Positions 11,066-22,283 of a DNA stretch of 64,000 nucleotides are shown here, piece after piece. Location: contig OV050032.1 of NCBI GenBank assembly GCA_920105625.2, positions 75,373,879 to 75,437,878 on the forward strand, written 5' to 3'. Every line of letters starts with the position of its first letter. Position 1 is the first letter of the stretch. The notes under the pieces are model-generated. The model did not search any database, was not told the origin of the DNA, and saw only the letters and a program-made list of their open reading frames with translations. The position numbers and the translations under genes are program-made. This stretch comes from Clusia tigrina (lineage: Eukaryota > Arthropoda > Insecta > Diptera > Clusiidae).

Positions 11066-12822
11066 ATCAATAACACATTGCTCACACATTGCTCCCATAT
11101 GCAGTTACGGTTTGGTTTGTTCTCAATAAGTAGAATATTTTATTAGTTCAATTACAATTAAGTATTCACACGTTAAAAGACACGGATGTCGGGTAAACTA
11201 CAATAATATAAAATTTCGTCTTATAATAACAGTATGTTACACATCATTTGGCCTGGTTATGGCCAAAAGAGCCAAAGAACATACTCGTATAAGAATAGAC
11301 AGTTGATATGATTGTATTTATGCGAGTTCTGCTAGTGTGAGGAGGAATTAAAATTGATGTATGTAGTGGTAAAAATACAATGCACCCCCCATAACTCTAA
11401 TTTTCGTTATTCCAGAATTCACTCAACTTCTCAAAATAACTGAAAACACAAAATTCTGTTGATAATTTCTCATTGTCAATGAACCCTCAAGATCCACAAG
11501 TCGAAATATTATATATTAAAAAAATTAATTCGATAAAATAAAAAATTGTTGTCGTCATTATTAAAGAAAGAAACACTACTTCTGTTTAATTAAAAGCTTA
11601 AAGCCGTTAAATTAATTCGCTTAGCTGCATTTTTGACGTATTTTGAAGATTTTTCTGAGATTATTGAAACTGTTGTTATTTGTGAGAATTCTGTGAAAAC
11701 GCTTAACTCCCTTATGACCGGCAATTTCTTAATTGTCGTTTCACTATGCACCTAATTCTTCTAAGTTTGGTGTCCCTTGTTATCTTTCATTCGTTCATGG
11801 CCATAGTTAAATATGCACGCAGAGGGGTGTTACTGGAGCAGTTGGACCCCATGTTAATATAAATGAATTTTTATTAATTATTTTAGTTATTAGTAGTATA
11901 ATATTATGCCAAAGAACCAAAGAATTATTATTCTACATCTTATGATTACTATGGTGCGCTTACAGTGAACAGAAGTGCAAATGGAAAGCAATTGGATCAG
12001 ATTTTACATTAAGAATAGTTATAATTTATTAAAAGAACTTGTTAACATTTGAGTTTTGAACTCCAAATTAAATAATACAATTTTTTTTTGATTTATTATC
12101 ACCTTTTCTTTTTTGAAGTTTAGCAGTTCTTTTTAAAACACAAATGAAGTGACCCCCTAAAAGTTTTATTTAAACGTATCCCTGATTTCTTCTGATTTTT
12201 TTCTCCGAATATTCGCTATTTTAGACAACATCCCAGCAGTGAAACCAACTAATTAAAATTCTAGAAAAACTTATATATGTATATAAAATTCATATATATG
12301 TATGTACATAATATAATAATGTGTACTCGACATGTAAAATAATTCTTGTGCATAAATGAGGAATGTGTTTAAAATGTTAATTCATGATGCCGCATTTCCA
12401 CTTTTCTTTGCGAACACTTTGCGGATATTTTAAAACACGTGTTAACTTGAAGATTTACCTCTAAAATGATGAATTACAAAAAGCAAATGAAATTATAAAA
12501 AGAATAATAATTATTTTTCTTCAAATTCAAATGTTTGTCTTTACTTCACTTTTTATCAAACTGACAAGAAAGGAACAAAAAATACTCAACATTTATTATA
12601 CACGCAATGAAGTGCCGCAGAAGTCAGCAATTGCTTAGCTTAATAAATTCACATATACTATACGTGTGACCAAAGAAAATGGTCGGAACGTTAAATAAAT
12701 ATGGAGGGAATTGAATGTCTTTTCTTATTCTTCTTTGCCGATACTGCCGAACGCCACTAGCAATGTGCTGAGTGCCGCTAGCAAAAGCAATTCAGTCGAC
12801 AATCAGACTTCAACAAAGCAGC

Positions 12823-12902
12823 CTTGATGCAACGACACAGACAAGAAGCGAGATCAGAATTCTCTGAAAATTTATCTGCACCACCTGTGTCGTTGCATCA
12901 AG
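12823..12902. repeat. Perfect 18-bp inverted repeat with 44-bp loop
   Basis: CTTGATGCAACGACACAG (12823-12840) is the exact reverse complement of 12885-12902. The loop is 44 bases. Neither arm extends beyond 18 bp. It could be the remnant of a foldback or MITE-like element or a cruciform; no flanking duplication was found. Confidence 0.75.
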
Positions 12903-13410
12903 CAAGAAAGTGGCAATGTATCGCATTACATGTTGAAAATTGCTTCAGTCGCTTCAATGCAATCATGTTGATAATATCTACATATGTTTGATGTCGCAAT
13001 ATTTCACAATAATAAAATTATAAATTTAATGTTCTTTAAAGCTTTAAATTATGTCTATCGTTATTTATTTTATTAAAAAATAGTGTTCCAATTATAATTT
13101 GTAATTTTAGTTAATATGCAAATACAGACATGAAATTAAACTATTAGCGCTATCTGTTGTCAATATGTAATTATAATTGTAGCAAGTATACATTTTCTTA
13201 ACATATTGAATATTTTATTATGTACTTATAGTCAAAGTCTCTGAATAAATATATTTCAAAATTTATTTTCGTCTTTTATAAATTATTTATCTCATGCATT
13301 AGTTATTTTATACAAGAAAAAAACGTTATTCTACGTACGACGTTATGATACATCGAAACGCCTGCTTTTTTGTTTTTTTTAATCTAATTTGATTTATTAC
13401 TACATCTTCG

Positions 13411-15041
13411 TTATCCTGGTGTGCTGCTTTTGCTCGATAAACTCTGCATTCCATTGTTGGTGGTTGCTCCTGTCGTGGGAATTGTCATCGCATGCGTCAT
13501 TTTACAATGAGAAGTAGTGCTATTACAAGTATTACAAGCAATGCTATTGCTGTATCTATTCCTCACCTCTTTCACAAGTCGTTTGTTTATTGATGCAGCT
13601 CGTTGAATGTTATCATTCCGTCTTCGTTTCTGGCTTCCTTTTGTAGTTCGTTTGTGGTTTTCATGTTTTATCAGTTGTATTCCACGTAGTTCTTGCATTT
13701 CATTTCGCCTGTGTGGTATCTTCAGTCTATTTTTATCGTTCCCAGTTCTGCGGTGGTGATATTGTAATGGTGATTTGTCTGTGTATATTAAAACCATCTC
13801 TTTGTTTATCACTCTGCAATTTTTGCCTATGTGCATGAGTCCAGTACCTTCTAATTCTAGCCGAACTGTTTTATCTTGGCACATAGATTTCAAGATAACT
13901 TTTGTGTTAAAATGGAAAAGCCAACGAATTAATGACTCGGTTGCTATGAGAAATCCACTCATTGCTGGAGCTATCACATGTTCGCATATTTGGCATTTTT
14001 CCGGGATGAGTACACATTCGTTGCATAGATCCCAATATTTTTCAGTGCTCATTTTCAATTGTCGTTAAATCAATGTTGTTGTTGTGTGTATAGCTCTCTG
14101 CTATATAGTCGTACTGTATTTTCGGCACTAGACTCCAATCCTTTTTTAGGCGTTTGGGAATTGAGTACGTTCTATACAGTGTGATTGGGTCGGGAATTGG
14201 TAGTGGAATTCGTATTACTACCGTGAATCCTATTCCTTATCCTTGTATTGAGCTTGCCGCCCGTACCGATGCTAGTTCCTATAAACGTTCTGGCTGTTTA
14301 GCATACCAGTGTGCTTTGGGTGGTGCCTTTAGTAGCTCGTTTGACGGTATGAATAATGGAAGTAGTGTACCGCGCAGTAAATCATCGATAAACGCAGTTT
14401 TCAGCTGCTGTATTCCTTGTAGCTCCATCAGCTGCTCGGTTCCAATATTCCCCAGAGTAAGTTGTTGACTTCTTAGTATTCTAACAATCGAAGTTCTTGT
14501 ATGTTAGCAACTGTCTCGTTCACGGCGTTAGATATCCCTGTGAAGTCTGCTTCCAAAACTGTGATCTCTTTGTGAAGTACTTTCAGTGTTTCAGACTGCC
14601 GAATAAAAATTTTTTGTAGATGATCATATACTCGTATTTCTTCTGCATCTTTGTGATCCATTGTACCTATCGCCCATTTCGAAACCTCGCTACCCACGTC
14701 AATTAAAGACCTCTTCCCTTTTTTTGATCTAGGTTTCATAGACATAATTTTTTTTCTTAACATTGATATCATTGCTGCTTCTTCTACCGTTGACATTTCG
14801 CACCTTTATTTTTGGTTGTAATGGTCGAGTGAGTTCTCTGGCATCTGACACAATTCTTTGATTTTTTTTGTAGTTCTACTAGCTGTCCGAGAATTGGTTC
14901 TATCTCCGTACTGTGTTGTTGCGACACGAACACCCACTCATCTTTGCAAAACCATGCATCGTTCAGAGATTCCAGATTTGCGTCAGATTTTTCTAGTTGT
15001 TCGAGAATTACTTCTGCAGTATTGATGAACACCAGAGACAT
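13411..15041 (-). pseudogene. E1: errantivirus-type envelope (baculovirus F-like) relic
   Basis: Four minus-strand segments in changing frames follow the order of an insect retrovirus Env. First is a surface-subunit piece (15041-14784). Next comes a segment with a basic furin-like site and a fusion-peptide-like start (14796-14473, GKR then SLIDVGSEV). A beta-rich part follows (about 14470-14060, with in-frame stops). Last is a cysteine-rich stem (14058 down). A hydrophobic helix of about 17 residues lies in a shifted frame near 13504-13556, where a membrane anchor is expected. No adjoining pol or LTR is evident, so this env stands alone. Family knowledge: such proteins mediate membrane fusion. 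This copy is broken by several frameshifts and a TGA near 14044. Confidence 0.7.
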
Positions 15042-16259
15042 CAGTAGGATTATCTATTAAGTATTCTATTCTTATTCTATGTATAAGATATATTTATAAT
15101 TAGTCATATATTGATCATGCTTTTATTCATATTGAATTATTTCCAAACTTATAAAAAATTCCTTAATAATAATGTGCACAGTTAAAGATGTATAATTTAG
15201 CTTTGCTTCTCTCATCTTTCTCTTCCAGGATAAAAATTAAACTTTACTTAATTTGTATGAAAATGTTCACTCATTTATATTTACGTGTAGGAAAGAAGAG
15301 TGAATTATATGTATTATTGTATGTCATTATTTAAATTATTCAAGTTTGTGCATATCATTAAATTAGTCAAAGTTCTGTTTCGAATTTACATTACTGTATG
15401 TTAGTACATTATTTGAAGTTATGTTCCGCATATACTGTGTTGTCTATTACTCCCCCTGTATCATTTTGTTCCATCTGTGTGTGTTGGTAGCATTATTTTC
15501 ACCTTTAGCTGTATTGTCCTCAAATTTTGAGCTTATGTATTTTCTGATTCTATGGAAATTGCTTAGCAATTTGTTTTATCTTTGAAACTAGCTCTGGGTC
15601 TTCATCTTCGCGATCATGTAAATCCATTTAATTTTGTCTTCAGTCGGTAAGGTTAATTTCTTTTGTTTCAAAAAATGAGCAACTGGTGTATTGAGGCTTG
15701 TTTAATAATGTGGCGCCGGGTCCTTCGAGGACTTGCATATAATAAGGACTTAATGGTTCATCTAACGGTGGATGGGGGATTGTAGGTGAGATGGGGGATT
15801 GTAGGTGCGGAGTATCTGGATGATAATCTGCATTGATGTGGCCCAAGGACGAAATTTCATCCAGTTCGATCGATTGCTGGTGGTTCTACACCGGGTGGAG
15901 ATCATCCATGGTGCAGACCTGGAGCCTCTCCCGGATGATATTGTAGATATGTTGTATTGTTAGATATATGTATTTTTATAATAAAAATGATGCTCTTCTT
16001 TGCTTGAATTCTTGTTTATTCTTATTTTTCTGCTTTTGGTTCAATCGTTCGGTGTATATGTTTGCCCCTCTTCTGTGTGGCGTCCATGCATGTTTGTATG
16101 TCGAGGCTGCTGTTTCGTGGTTGGGTGTTGACGGTCGAGTTTCGTCTTCTTATATATGTTTATGTAAAGGTTGTGGTTTTAGAAGTGTGGATTTCAAGCA
16201 GAAATAAAACGCTTATAATTTAACGTTATGGCCAAGAATTCAGCTTTATTATAAGGGTT
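15042..16259. other. Largely non-coding interval with one unassigned proline-rich frame
   Basis: Bases 15042-15620 are AT-rich with nothing recognisable. A minus-strand open stretch at about 15640-15846 encodes a proline-rich peptide of up to 68 residues and extends upstream in frame, past a stop, to about 15960. It includes two near-identical 18-bp units at 15770-15808. It could be a decayed leader or linker of the E1 provirus, since it lies upstream of env on the same strand, but I do not recognise it. Bases 15960-16259 show no supported feature. Confidence 0.3.
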
Positions 16260-16930
16260 TGCCATTATGTTTTAAAAATGATTTCGGGCAAGTGGCCGCC
16301 GCGGCTGCCTCGAATAAATTCCAGACGAGAGGCCCAATTTTCGACCACTTATTGCAGCAATTGGGGCAATCGTCTCAGGCTTATCTGCATAGACAAGCGA
16401 CTCCACATAACCCCACAAAAAATAGTCCAGCGGTGTTAAATAGCGGCCACGCCACAGGCCCACGACGTGAGATAATGCGCTCACCAAAAGTTTCCTTCAA
16501 TAAATTGATTGTTTCGTTCGCTGTATGGCAAGTAGCTCCGTCTTGTTATAACCAAAGGTCGTCCACATCAACATCCTCCAATTTAGGCACGAAAAAGTCA
16601 TTAATCATGGCTCTATAGCGTTCCCCATTGACTGTAACTGTATGGCCGGATTCATTTTTGAAGAAATATGGACCGACCAATGATTCCCTCTGCCCCATAG
16701 AGTACACCCAACAGTGACTTTTTGAGGATGTAACGGCGTCTCAACAATGGCTTGTGGATTATCATCACTCCAAATGCGACAATTTTGCTTATTAACGTAC
16801 CCATTCAACCAAAAGTGAGCTTCATCGCTGAACAAAACTTTCTTGTGAAAATCGGGATCGGTGACCATCCCGTTTTGGGCCCATTCACCGAACGTGCGAC
16901 GCTCTTGATGGTCGCTTCTAACACCATGAT
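16260..16930 (-). pseudogene. M-a: mariner/Tc1-superfamily transposase relic
   Basis: The minus strand encodes a DDE transposase in pieces. FSDEAHFWLNGYVNKQN (about 16830-16780) carries the first catalytic aspartate, QDGATCH (about 16540) the second, and [12 protein letters not shown] (about 16430) the third. At least two frameshifts and an internal stop separate the pieces, and the N-terminal DNA-binding part is missing beyond about 16930. No terminal repeats are visible. It belongs to the same broad lineage as M-d and M-f but is divergent from them. Confidence 0.75.
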
Positions 16931-17361
16931 TTTATTTGTTAATGAAGTTTAAAATAAAATCTACACATTTTCTAATACCCAATTTTAAGTTTACTTTCCT
17001 ATACTGTGAGTTATTCTGACTATTTATATTCTGCTATATTTAGTTAGACTAACTATAATTAATTAGAACCTAGCTGCCGATTGCACAATGAGCTCGAAAA
17101 TTTTTATAAACTGTTTATGCGCTGGAGTAATTCTATAACTATATAATTCGGATGTTATATTCAACTTTCAATTCTTATAACTGTATTAATTCCTATTATG
17201 CTCATCTGAAATGCTTAAATCTGAAATAAAATTTGATTTTTACTTTGGCTTCTTCCGAAATCGCTTGCGTAAGCGCATTTTTTCGTGTGGGATAATTAGA
17301 ACAGATTCGTTTATTCTTATCTCATTTGTCTAAGAGTAATGTCATTTTATAAAATAACCAT
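16931..17361. other. AT-rich flank of G2, no feature seen
   Basis: No coding potential or repeat was recognised. It ends with ACCAT (17357-17361), the left copy of the G2 target duplication, so it was continuous with the sequence starting at 22289 before G2 inserted. Confidence 0.6.
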
Positions 17362-17538
17362 TGTGGAAACACCATGTCGGGGAAATTGAGAACGGGTGGC
17401 AACATGGTTGTAAACGTTTAGTTATTATAAAAGTAAATAAACGATAAGCAGAGTGGTACTGAGAAATAAAATAAATTAATTGCAAACAAATATTCTGTGG
17501 TTCTGAGTGCTTTATTTGGATTTCGGTAGAGTATTACA
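17362..17538 (+). repeat. G2 5' LTR (177 bp)
   Basis: Begins TGTGG and ends TTACA, giving TG...CA termini. It is shorter than the 3' LTR by five bases near its start and has one substitution there; the remaining 164 bases match exactly. It is unusually short for a gypsy LTR. The alternative start at 17375 is discussed under rejected items. Confidence 0.85.
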
Positions 17539-17668
17539 TTGGCGACGAGTGGTAAATAATATTTATGGATATTGTCTATAGACGAAAAATACTCGGCAGC
17601 AAATGCCCAAATTGTGCCAGTGTCCGTCCATGAAACAGATAAAAGCAAATTCCATGTTAATGCAATGG

Positions 17669-18057
17669 CACATTAAATTGTGTGTGTGCGTTTTTTTTTG
17701 TTTTTCTTCCAGGCGTTTACATTAAATTGTATATTTGGCTAACACACAGAATTGTGTGGTAAGAAATATTAGCGCATTGAATTGTGCCACTGAAAAGTGC
17801 ATTAAATTGCTAAACCGGCAGCACATTCAATTGTGCAGGTGGCGACACATTAAATTGTGCAGGGGACGACACATTAAATTGTGCAGGTGACAACACATTA
17901 AATTGTGAAATTGGCGGCACATTCAATTGGGGCATTGTCGGAGGGCATTAAATTGCGAAAACTAAACATTCAATTGTGCGTGTTAATTTTTGTTGAAGCA
18001 CATTAAATTGTGGCATTGGTGGAGCGCACCAAATTGTACTTGCACTTAAATTGTGCG
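17669..18057 (+). repeat. Array of about 15 CACATTAAATTGTG-like motifs in the G2 leader
   Basis: Between the primer site and gag lie about 15 copies of a 14-base core, CACATTAAATTGTG with variants, spaced about 24 bp apart through the middle of the array (starts near 17669, 17719, 17744, 17772, 17797, 17821, 17845, 17869, 17894, 17918, 17944, 17965, 17998, 18025 and 18042). Linkers vary while the core is kept, and the core is an imperfect dyad. The position matches the leader of Drosophila gypsy, which holds repeated Su(Hw) sites acting as an insulator, but the motif here is different. A protein-binding role is inference. Confidence 0.75.
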
Positions 18058-18103
18058 TGGACACATACCCCAAGGTTGGAGACTTCTTATCGGAAGAGCG
18101 ACA

Positions 18104-18910
18104 ATGTCCGACATAAAACCATTTTTGTGCGACGCAATAGATAAAGCGTTGCTGCGTTCGGAGTGGAAAAATGGTTTCGGTCGTTCAAGTTGTACCTCGC
18201 ATCGGAGGAAATAGTCTCTCCAATTAAAAAGAAGAACAAGCTTCTTCATTTGGGAGGCCCGCAACTGCAAGAGGTCATCTTCCATATCCCTGGCGCTTTG
18301 GTCACATACGACGAGAAATGCAATAACGATGTGTTGACTATATTGGTCTCAAAATTAGTCGAATATTTTTCGCCGAAGAGAAATTCCACATTTGAGAGGC
18401 ATTTGTACAGGAGCATAACACCAGCTGAGGGAGAGCCCTTTAACAAATTTGTATTGCGCTTGAGGCAACAAGTTGCAAAATGCCATTTTGGATCCACAAA
18501 AGCGGAAATAGAAGAAATTTGCATAAAGGACAAGCTAATCGACACGTGGGCTGAAAAAGAGGCTATTGGAAAAAGAGCATAGCTTGAATGAAATCATGGA
18601 AGCTTGTCAAATTTACGAGCAGATTAACAAGCAGTCTCAAGGTTTGTTGACAAAGGCCGATGGGGAGATAGTGAACAAAATTTCGTCGAAAAAACGTTTT
18701 GCTCAAAACCCAGACGCTGAGTGTTTTAGATGTGGGCGAAAGGGCCATACCGGCACCTCCATGAACTGCCCGGCCCGAAATGCAAAATGCAACAAATGCT
18801 CGCTTATTGGTCATTTTGCTCTAAAATGCAAAACCAAAAGCTTCAAGAGGAAATTTGACAGAGGGAGTGACGAAAAGCAGCGCTACACTAGGCCGACGAA
18901 GGTACGTTGA
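18104..18910 (+). pseudogene. G2 gag: capsid/nucleocapsid with two zinc knuckles (frameshifted)
   Basis: The likely start is the ATG at 18104. A one-base loss near 18162 shifts into the frame that continues through the capsid region (WFRSFKLYL, FKVNLRQQ-like helices, to about 18550). A second shift near 18551 leads to the nucleocapsid part (18566-18910). Its knuckles are CFRCGRKGH...C (six residues before the last Cys) and CNKCSLIGHFALKC (standard CX2CX4HX4C). A lysine/arginine-rich tail follows. The length, about 265 residues, is short but typical of mag-like Gag. pol follows 18 bases downstream in another frame. Confidence 0.8.
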
Positions 18911-21900
18911 ATTCAAAATGGAGAAGGAATGGACCCAGATGATGGTGACGCATTGCGCGAATTTGACTGTTTCAAAATCGATGACAATTTCAAAGGTGAC
19001 GAAATCATAGAGTGTCGTATTGGAGGACAACCATTGCTAATGGTTATTGATTGCGGCTCGCGGTTTAATCTCGTGAGTGAGAAAGACTGGACGATGCTGA
19101 AGAACAATAATGCGGTCCTATGGAATATACGATCGAGCTCGTCAAACCAATTCAAGGTATATGCTTCGAACCAGGTCCTGAAAGTCATCTGTGTGTTCGA
19201 CGCCCCAATTACAGTAAACAACGAGTCTGAAATGATTGCTACATTTTATGTAATTGAAAATGGAAGTCAGTCATTACTAGGGCGCGAAACATCGGTGAGA
19301 CTCAACGTACTGCGGCTTGGATTGGATGTTAATCGTATCGAAAGCGCTAAGCCATTCCCTAAATAGAAGAGCGTACAAGTTAAACTGTCAATTGATCCCT
19401 CTGTGAAGCCTGTACGACGCATACCAATAGCCCTTGAGGAAAAAGTGGCTAATAAGCTTGAGGAGGCAATCAGTCTGGACATAATCGAACCGGTGGTCGG
19501 TCCAAGTCCATGGATTTCGCCGATGGTGATAGTATTTAAGGGAAATGGTGAAATGAGGTTATGCATTGATATGCGGCGAGCGAACAAAGCTATCCTGCGA
19601 GAAAACTACCCGTTACCGACTTTTGACTCTTTTATGACGAAACTAAGAAGCGCAAAATATTTTTCAAGACTAGACCTTAAAAGCGCATATCACCAGCTTG
19701 AGCTACACGAAGGCAGCCGCGAAATAACCACCTTTATAACGCACAAGGGTCTATTTAGATATAAAAGGCTAATGTTCGGCGTAAATTCTGCGCCTGAAAT
19801 TTTTCAACGGACAGTAGAAGGGCTCTTGGCAACATGTAGTAATTGCCTTAATTATATAGACGATGGCATTATATATGGGAACACGGAAGAAGAGCACGAC
19901 AAAGCCGTCAAAGAAGTGCTTAATGTAGTTAAGGAACATAATCTGGTACTCAACGAAGAAAAATGCGTTTGGAAAACTCAAAAATTAAAGTTTTTGGGAC
20001 ACATCCTCTCAGACAAGGGCTTCACTGCAGATCTAGAAAAAATTAAGACCATCACAGAATTTCGAGCTCCAAATTCTAGAGAAGAGACCAGAAGTTTCTT
20101 GGGCCTGATCACGTACGTAGGTAAATTCATCCCTGACTTGGCAGATGTTACTGAACCATTGAGGATCCTGTTAAAAGCGGACGCAAAATTTGTTTGGGGC
20201 CCGGATCAGGCAAACGCTTTTCAAACTCTCAAAACGCAACTAGCCCATATTCCAACTTATCATACTTCGATCCCAAGAAAAGAACTCGCGTAGTGGCAGA
20301 CGCCAGTCCAGTGGCCTTGGGCGCGGTATTGATCCAGTTTGAGTCTAACAGTGATCCAAAGATTATAACTTTCGCTAGCAAGAGCTTGTCTGACGTTGAA
20401 AAGCGATACTCGCTGACGGAAAAAGAAAGTTTGGCTCTAGTTTGGTCAGTTGAAAAATTTTATTATTACCTAGCGAGCTTGGAATTTGAATTAGTGACAG
20501 ACCACAACCCATTGGAGACCATTTTTAAGCCAACATCTAAGCCTCCGGCCAGAATAGAACGATGGTTATTACGATTACAATCATTTAAGTTTAAGGTAAT
20601 CTATCGTACAGGAAGAGAAAATATAGCGGATTCGTTATCGAGGCTTTGCAAAATCGATGACGCGGGCTCATTCGACAGGAATTGCGAGGAGAACATATTT
20701 CGTATTGTGGCAAGCTCGATCCCTAGATCGCTTACGATCACTGTCATAGCTGAAAGAAGTGCGGAAGATGAAGAAATCTCTAACAATATTGCTCACATCA
20801 GAAACGACTCTTGGGATTCTGACAAATCAAGTACCTACTACCCATTCCGGTTTGAGCTCTCGGCGATTGGATGTATCCTCCTGCGGGGTACTCGCATCGT
20901 AATACCGAAGTCGCTGCGGAGTGAAATACTTCAGTTAGCTCATGAAGGACACCCAGGAGAGTCAGCTATGAAACGCAGACTAAGAGCTAAAGTCTGGTGG
21001 CCGGGTATAGATAAAGAAGCAGAAAACTTTGTCAAGAGCTGTCGCGACTGTCTGCTAGTCTCCCAAGTATCAAATCCGGCGCCGATGCAGAGGCACGCGT
21101 TTCCGAATGGCCCCTGGCAATGCGTGGCGACAGACTTATTAGGGCCACTTCCCAACAACGAGCACGTCTTAGTACCGATAGAGGAGGTAGTGTTTCTGAA
21201 GAACATATCCTCTGAAAGAATCATAAAGGCCATGGAGGAGATATTTTGTAGACTGGGATTGCCAAAATCGTTGAGAACAGATAATGGCCGCAATACATTA
21301 GCGCAGAATTCAAAAACTTTTGTACCCGGAACGGCATCACACAAATCACGACACCACCGTACTGGCCACAGGCCAATGGAGAGGTCGAGAACATGAACAG
21401 GTCCCTGGTAAAAAGGTTAAAAATTGCCAACGTAAACAAGGGCAACTATAAGCAGGAGATACAGAAGTTCATTTTAATGTATAACGTTCCACCGCATGGC
21501 ACGACAGGATCACCTCCATCTGAACTAATGTTTAACCGAGTTATACGGGACAATATCCCAAGCATTCAGGACATTACAGAGGATATGATCGACTCATCTG
21601 CAAGAGACTTGGATTGCATAAACAAACAAAAAGGAAAGGAAAGAGGGGATAAAAGACGGAAAGCAAAAGAATCGGAAATAGCTGTTGGAGACAAAGTGCT
21701 GCTCAAGAATGTAGTTTTTCCGCATAAGCTCACAACCAACTTTGATGTTACCGAATACGAAGTGGTAAACAGAAGTGGAAACGACGTAGAAGTCAGGGGT
21801 AATGGAAAAACATTCAGGAGAAGCATCAGCCATGTTAAAAAGATACCGTCATCCACAGTCCCGCAAAAACCATCATCACCAGTTACGGACTCTTCACAGG

Positions 21901-21929
21901 CATCGCCATCAACACCGAATAATACCTTG

Positions 21930-22055
21930 CCACCAAGTCATGTGGATGATTCATCACCAGCCTTTACTTCGCCACCAAGTCATGTGGACGATTTATCACC
22001 AGCCTTTACTTCGCCACCAAGTCATGTGGATGATTCACCACCAGCCTTGCCGGGA
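21930..22055 (+). repeat. Three tandem 42-bp units at the end of G2 pol
   Basis: Units 21930-21971, 21972-22013 and 22014-22055 encode PPSHVDD plus a Ser/Pro/Phe-rich half. They keep the reading frame, so copy-number change would only lengthen the acidic, proline-rich integrase tail. Confidence 0.8.
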
Positions 22056-22084
22056 TCAGGAGACCAAGGAATAAAATTAAAGCT

Positions 22085-22101
22085 AAAAAGGATAGGAGGA
22101 A
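22085..22101 (+). other. G2 polypurine tract
   Basis: A purine-rich run (AAAAAGGATAGGAGGAA) lies directly before the TG at 22102. This is the expected plus-strand primer and fixes the 3' LTR start. Confidence 0.75.
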
Positions 22102-22283
22102 TGTGGCAACACTGAGGCATGTCGGGGAAATTGAGAACGGGTGGCAACATGGTTGTAAACGTTTAGTTATTATAAAAGTAAATAAACGATAAGCAGAGTG
22201 GTACTGAGAAATAAAATAAATTAATTGCAAACAAATATTCTGTGGTTCTGAGTGCTTTATTTGGATTTCGGTAGAGTATTACA
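22102..22283 (+). repeat. G2 3' LTR (182 bp)
   Basis: Begins TGTGGCAACAC directly after the polypurine tract and ends TTACA. It is followed by ACCAT, matching the base string before the 5' LTR. Identical to the 5' LTR from TGTCGG onward. Confidence 0.85.

Larger units (their letters stand above)
10568..13410. other. AT-rich non-coding interval
   Basis: No supported gene lies in these 2.8 kb. Its left edge may contain the decayed remainder of G1 downstream of R-A. The only structures I could pick out are the tandem duplication at 10953-11065 and the inverted repeat at 12823-12902, reported separately. Bases 12600-12970 are less AT-rich than the rest and share the string TCGCATTACATG with 7450-7465, which may indicate a common repeat source. 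Confidence 0.5.
18929..22115 (+). pseudogene. G2 pol: protease, RT, RNase H, integrase (stop, two frameshifts, deletion)
   Basis: Domains in order: aspartic protease (VIDCGSRF at about 19047-19070; the usual DSG/DTG is DCG here), RT (19403-20260, with RLDLKSAYHQ and catalytic YIDD near 19855), RNase H (about 20290-20640, VADASPVALGA), integrase zinc region (HEGHPGE...CRDC), and core (DLLGPLPNN, RTDNG, NGEVENMN). A TAG at 19364-19366 separates protease from RT in the same frame. Frameshifts lie near 20262 (a T run) and 21290. Several integrase codons are missing near 21180. The C-terminus carries three 14-residue repeats. No env follows. Confidence 0.88.
17362..22283 (+). mobile_element. G2: Ty3/gypsy LTR retrotransposon with both LTRs and target duplication
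   Basis: This is a complete structural provirus of 4.9 kb: 5' LTR, primer-site region beginning TGGCGACGAG at 17540, a repeat-rich leader, gag, pol, a polypurine tract and 3' LTR, flanked by ACCAT at 17357-17361 and 22284-22288. The RT type resembles mag-lineage (K02A2.6-like) gypsy elements; no env is present. Apart from their first 20-odd bases the two LTRs look identical, implying recent insertion. Yet gag and pol contain several frameshifts, a stop and an integrase deletion. It may have been mobilised in trans, or some indels are assembly errors. Confidence 0.9.

Noticed and set aside
17375..17538. Alternative G2 LTR of 164 bp starting TGTCGG with a 4-bp ACCA duplication
   Set aside because: Both LTRs match exactly from here and ACCA flanks it, but the polypurine tract ends at 22101, and starting the LTR at TGTGG gives a longer 5-bp ACCAT duplication, so the longer LTR is preferred.
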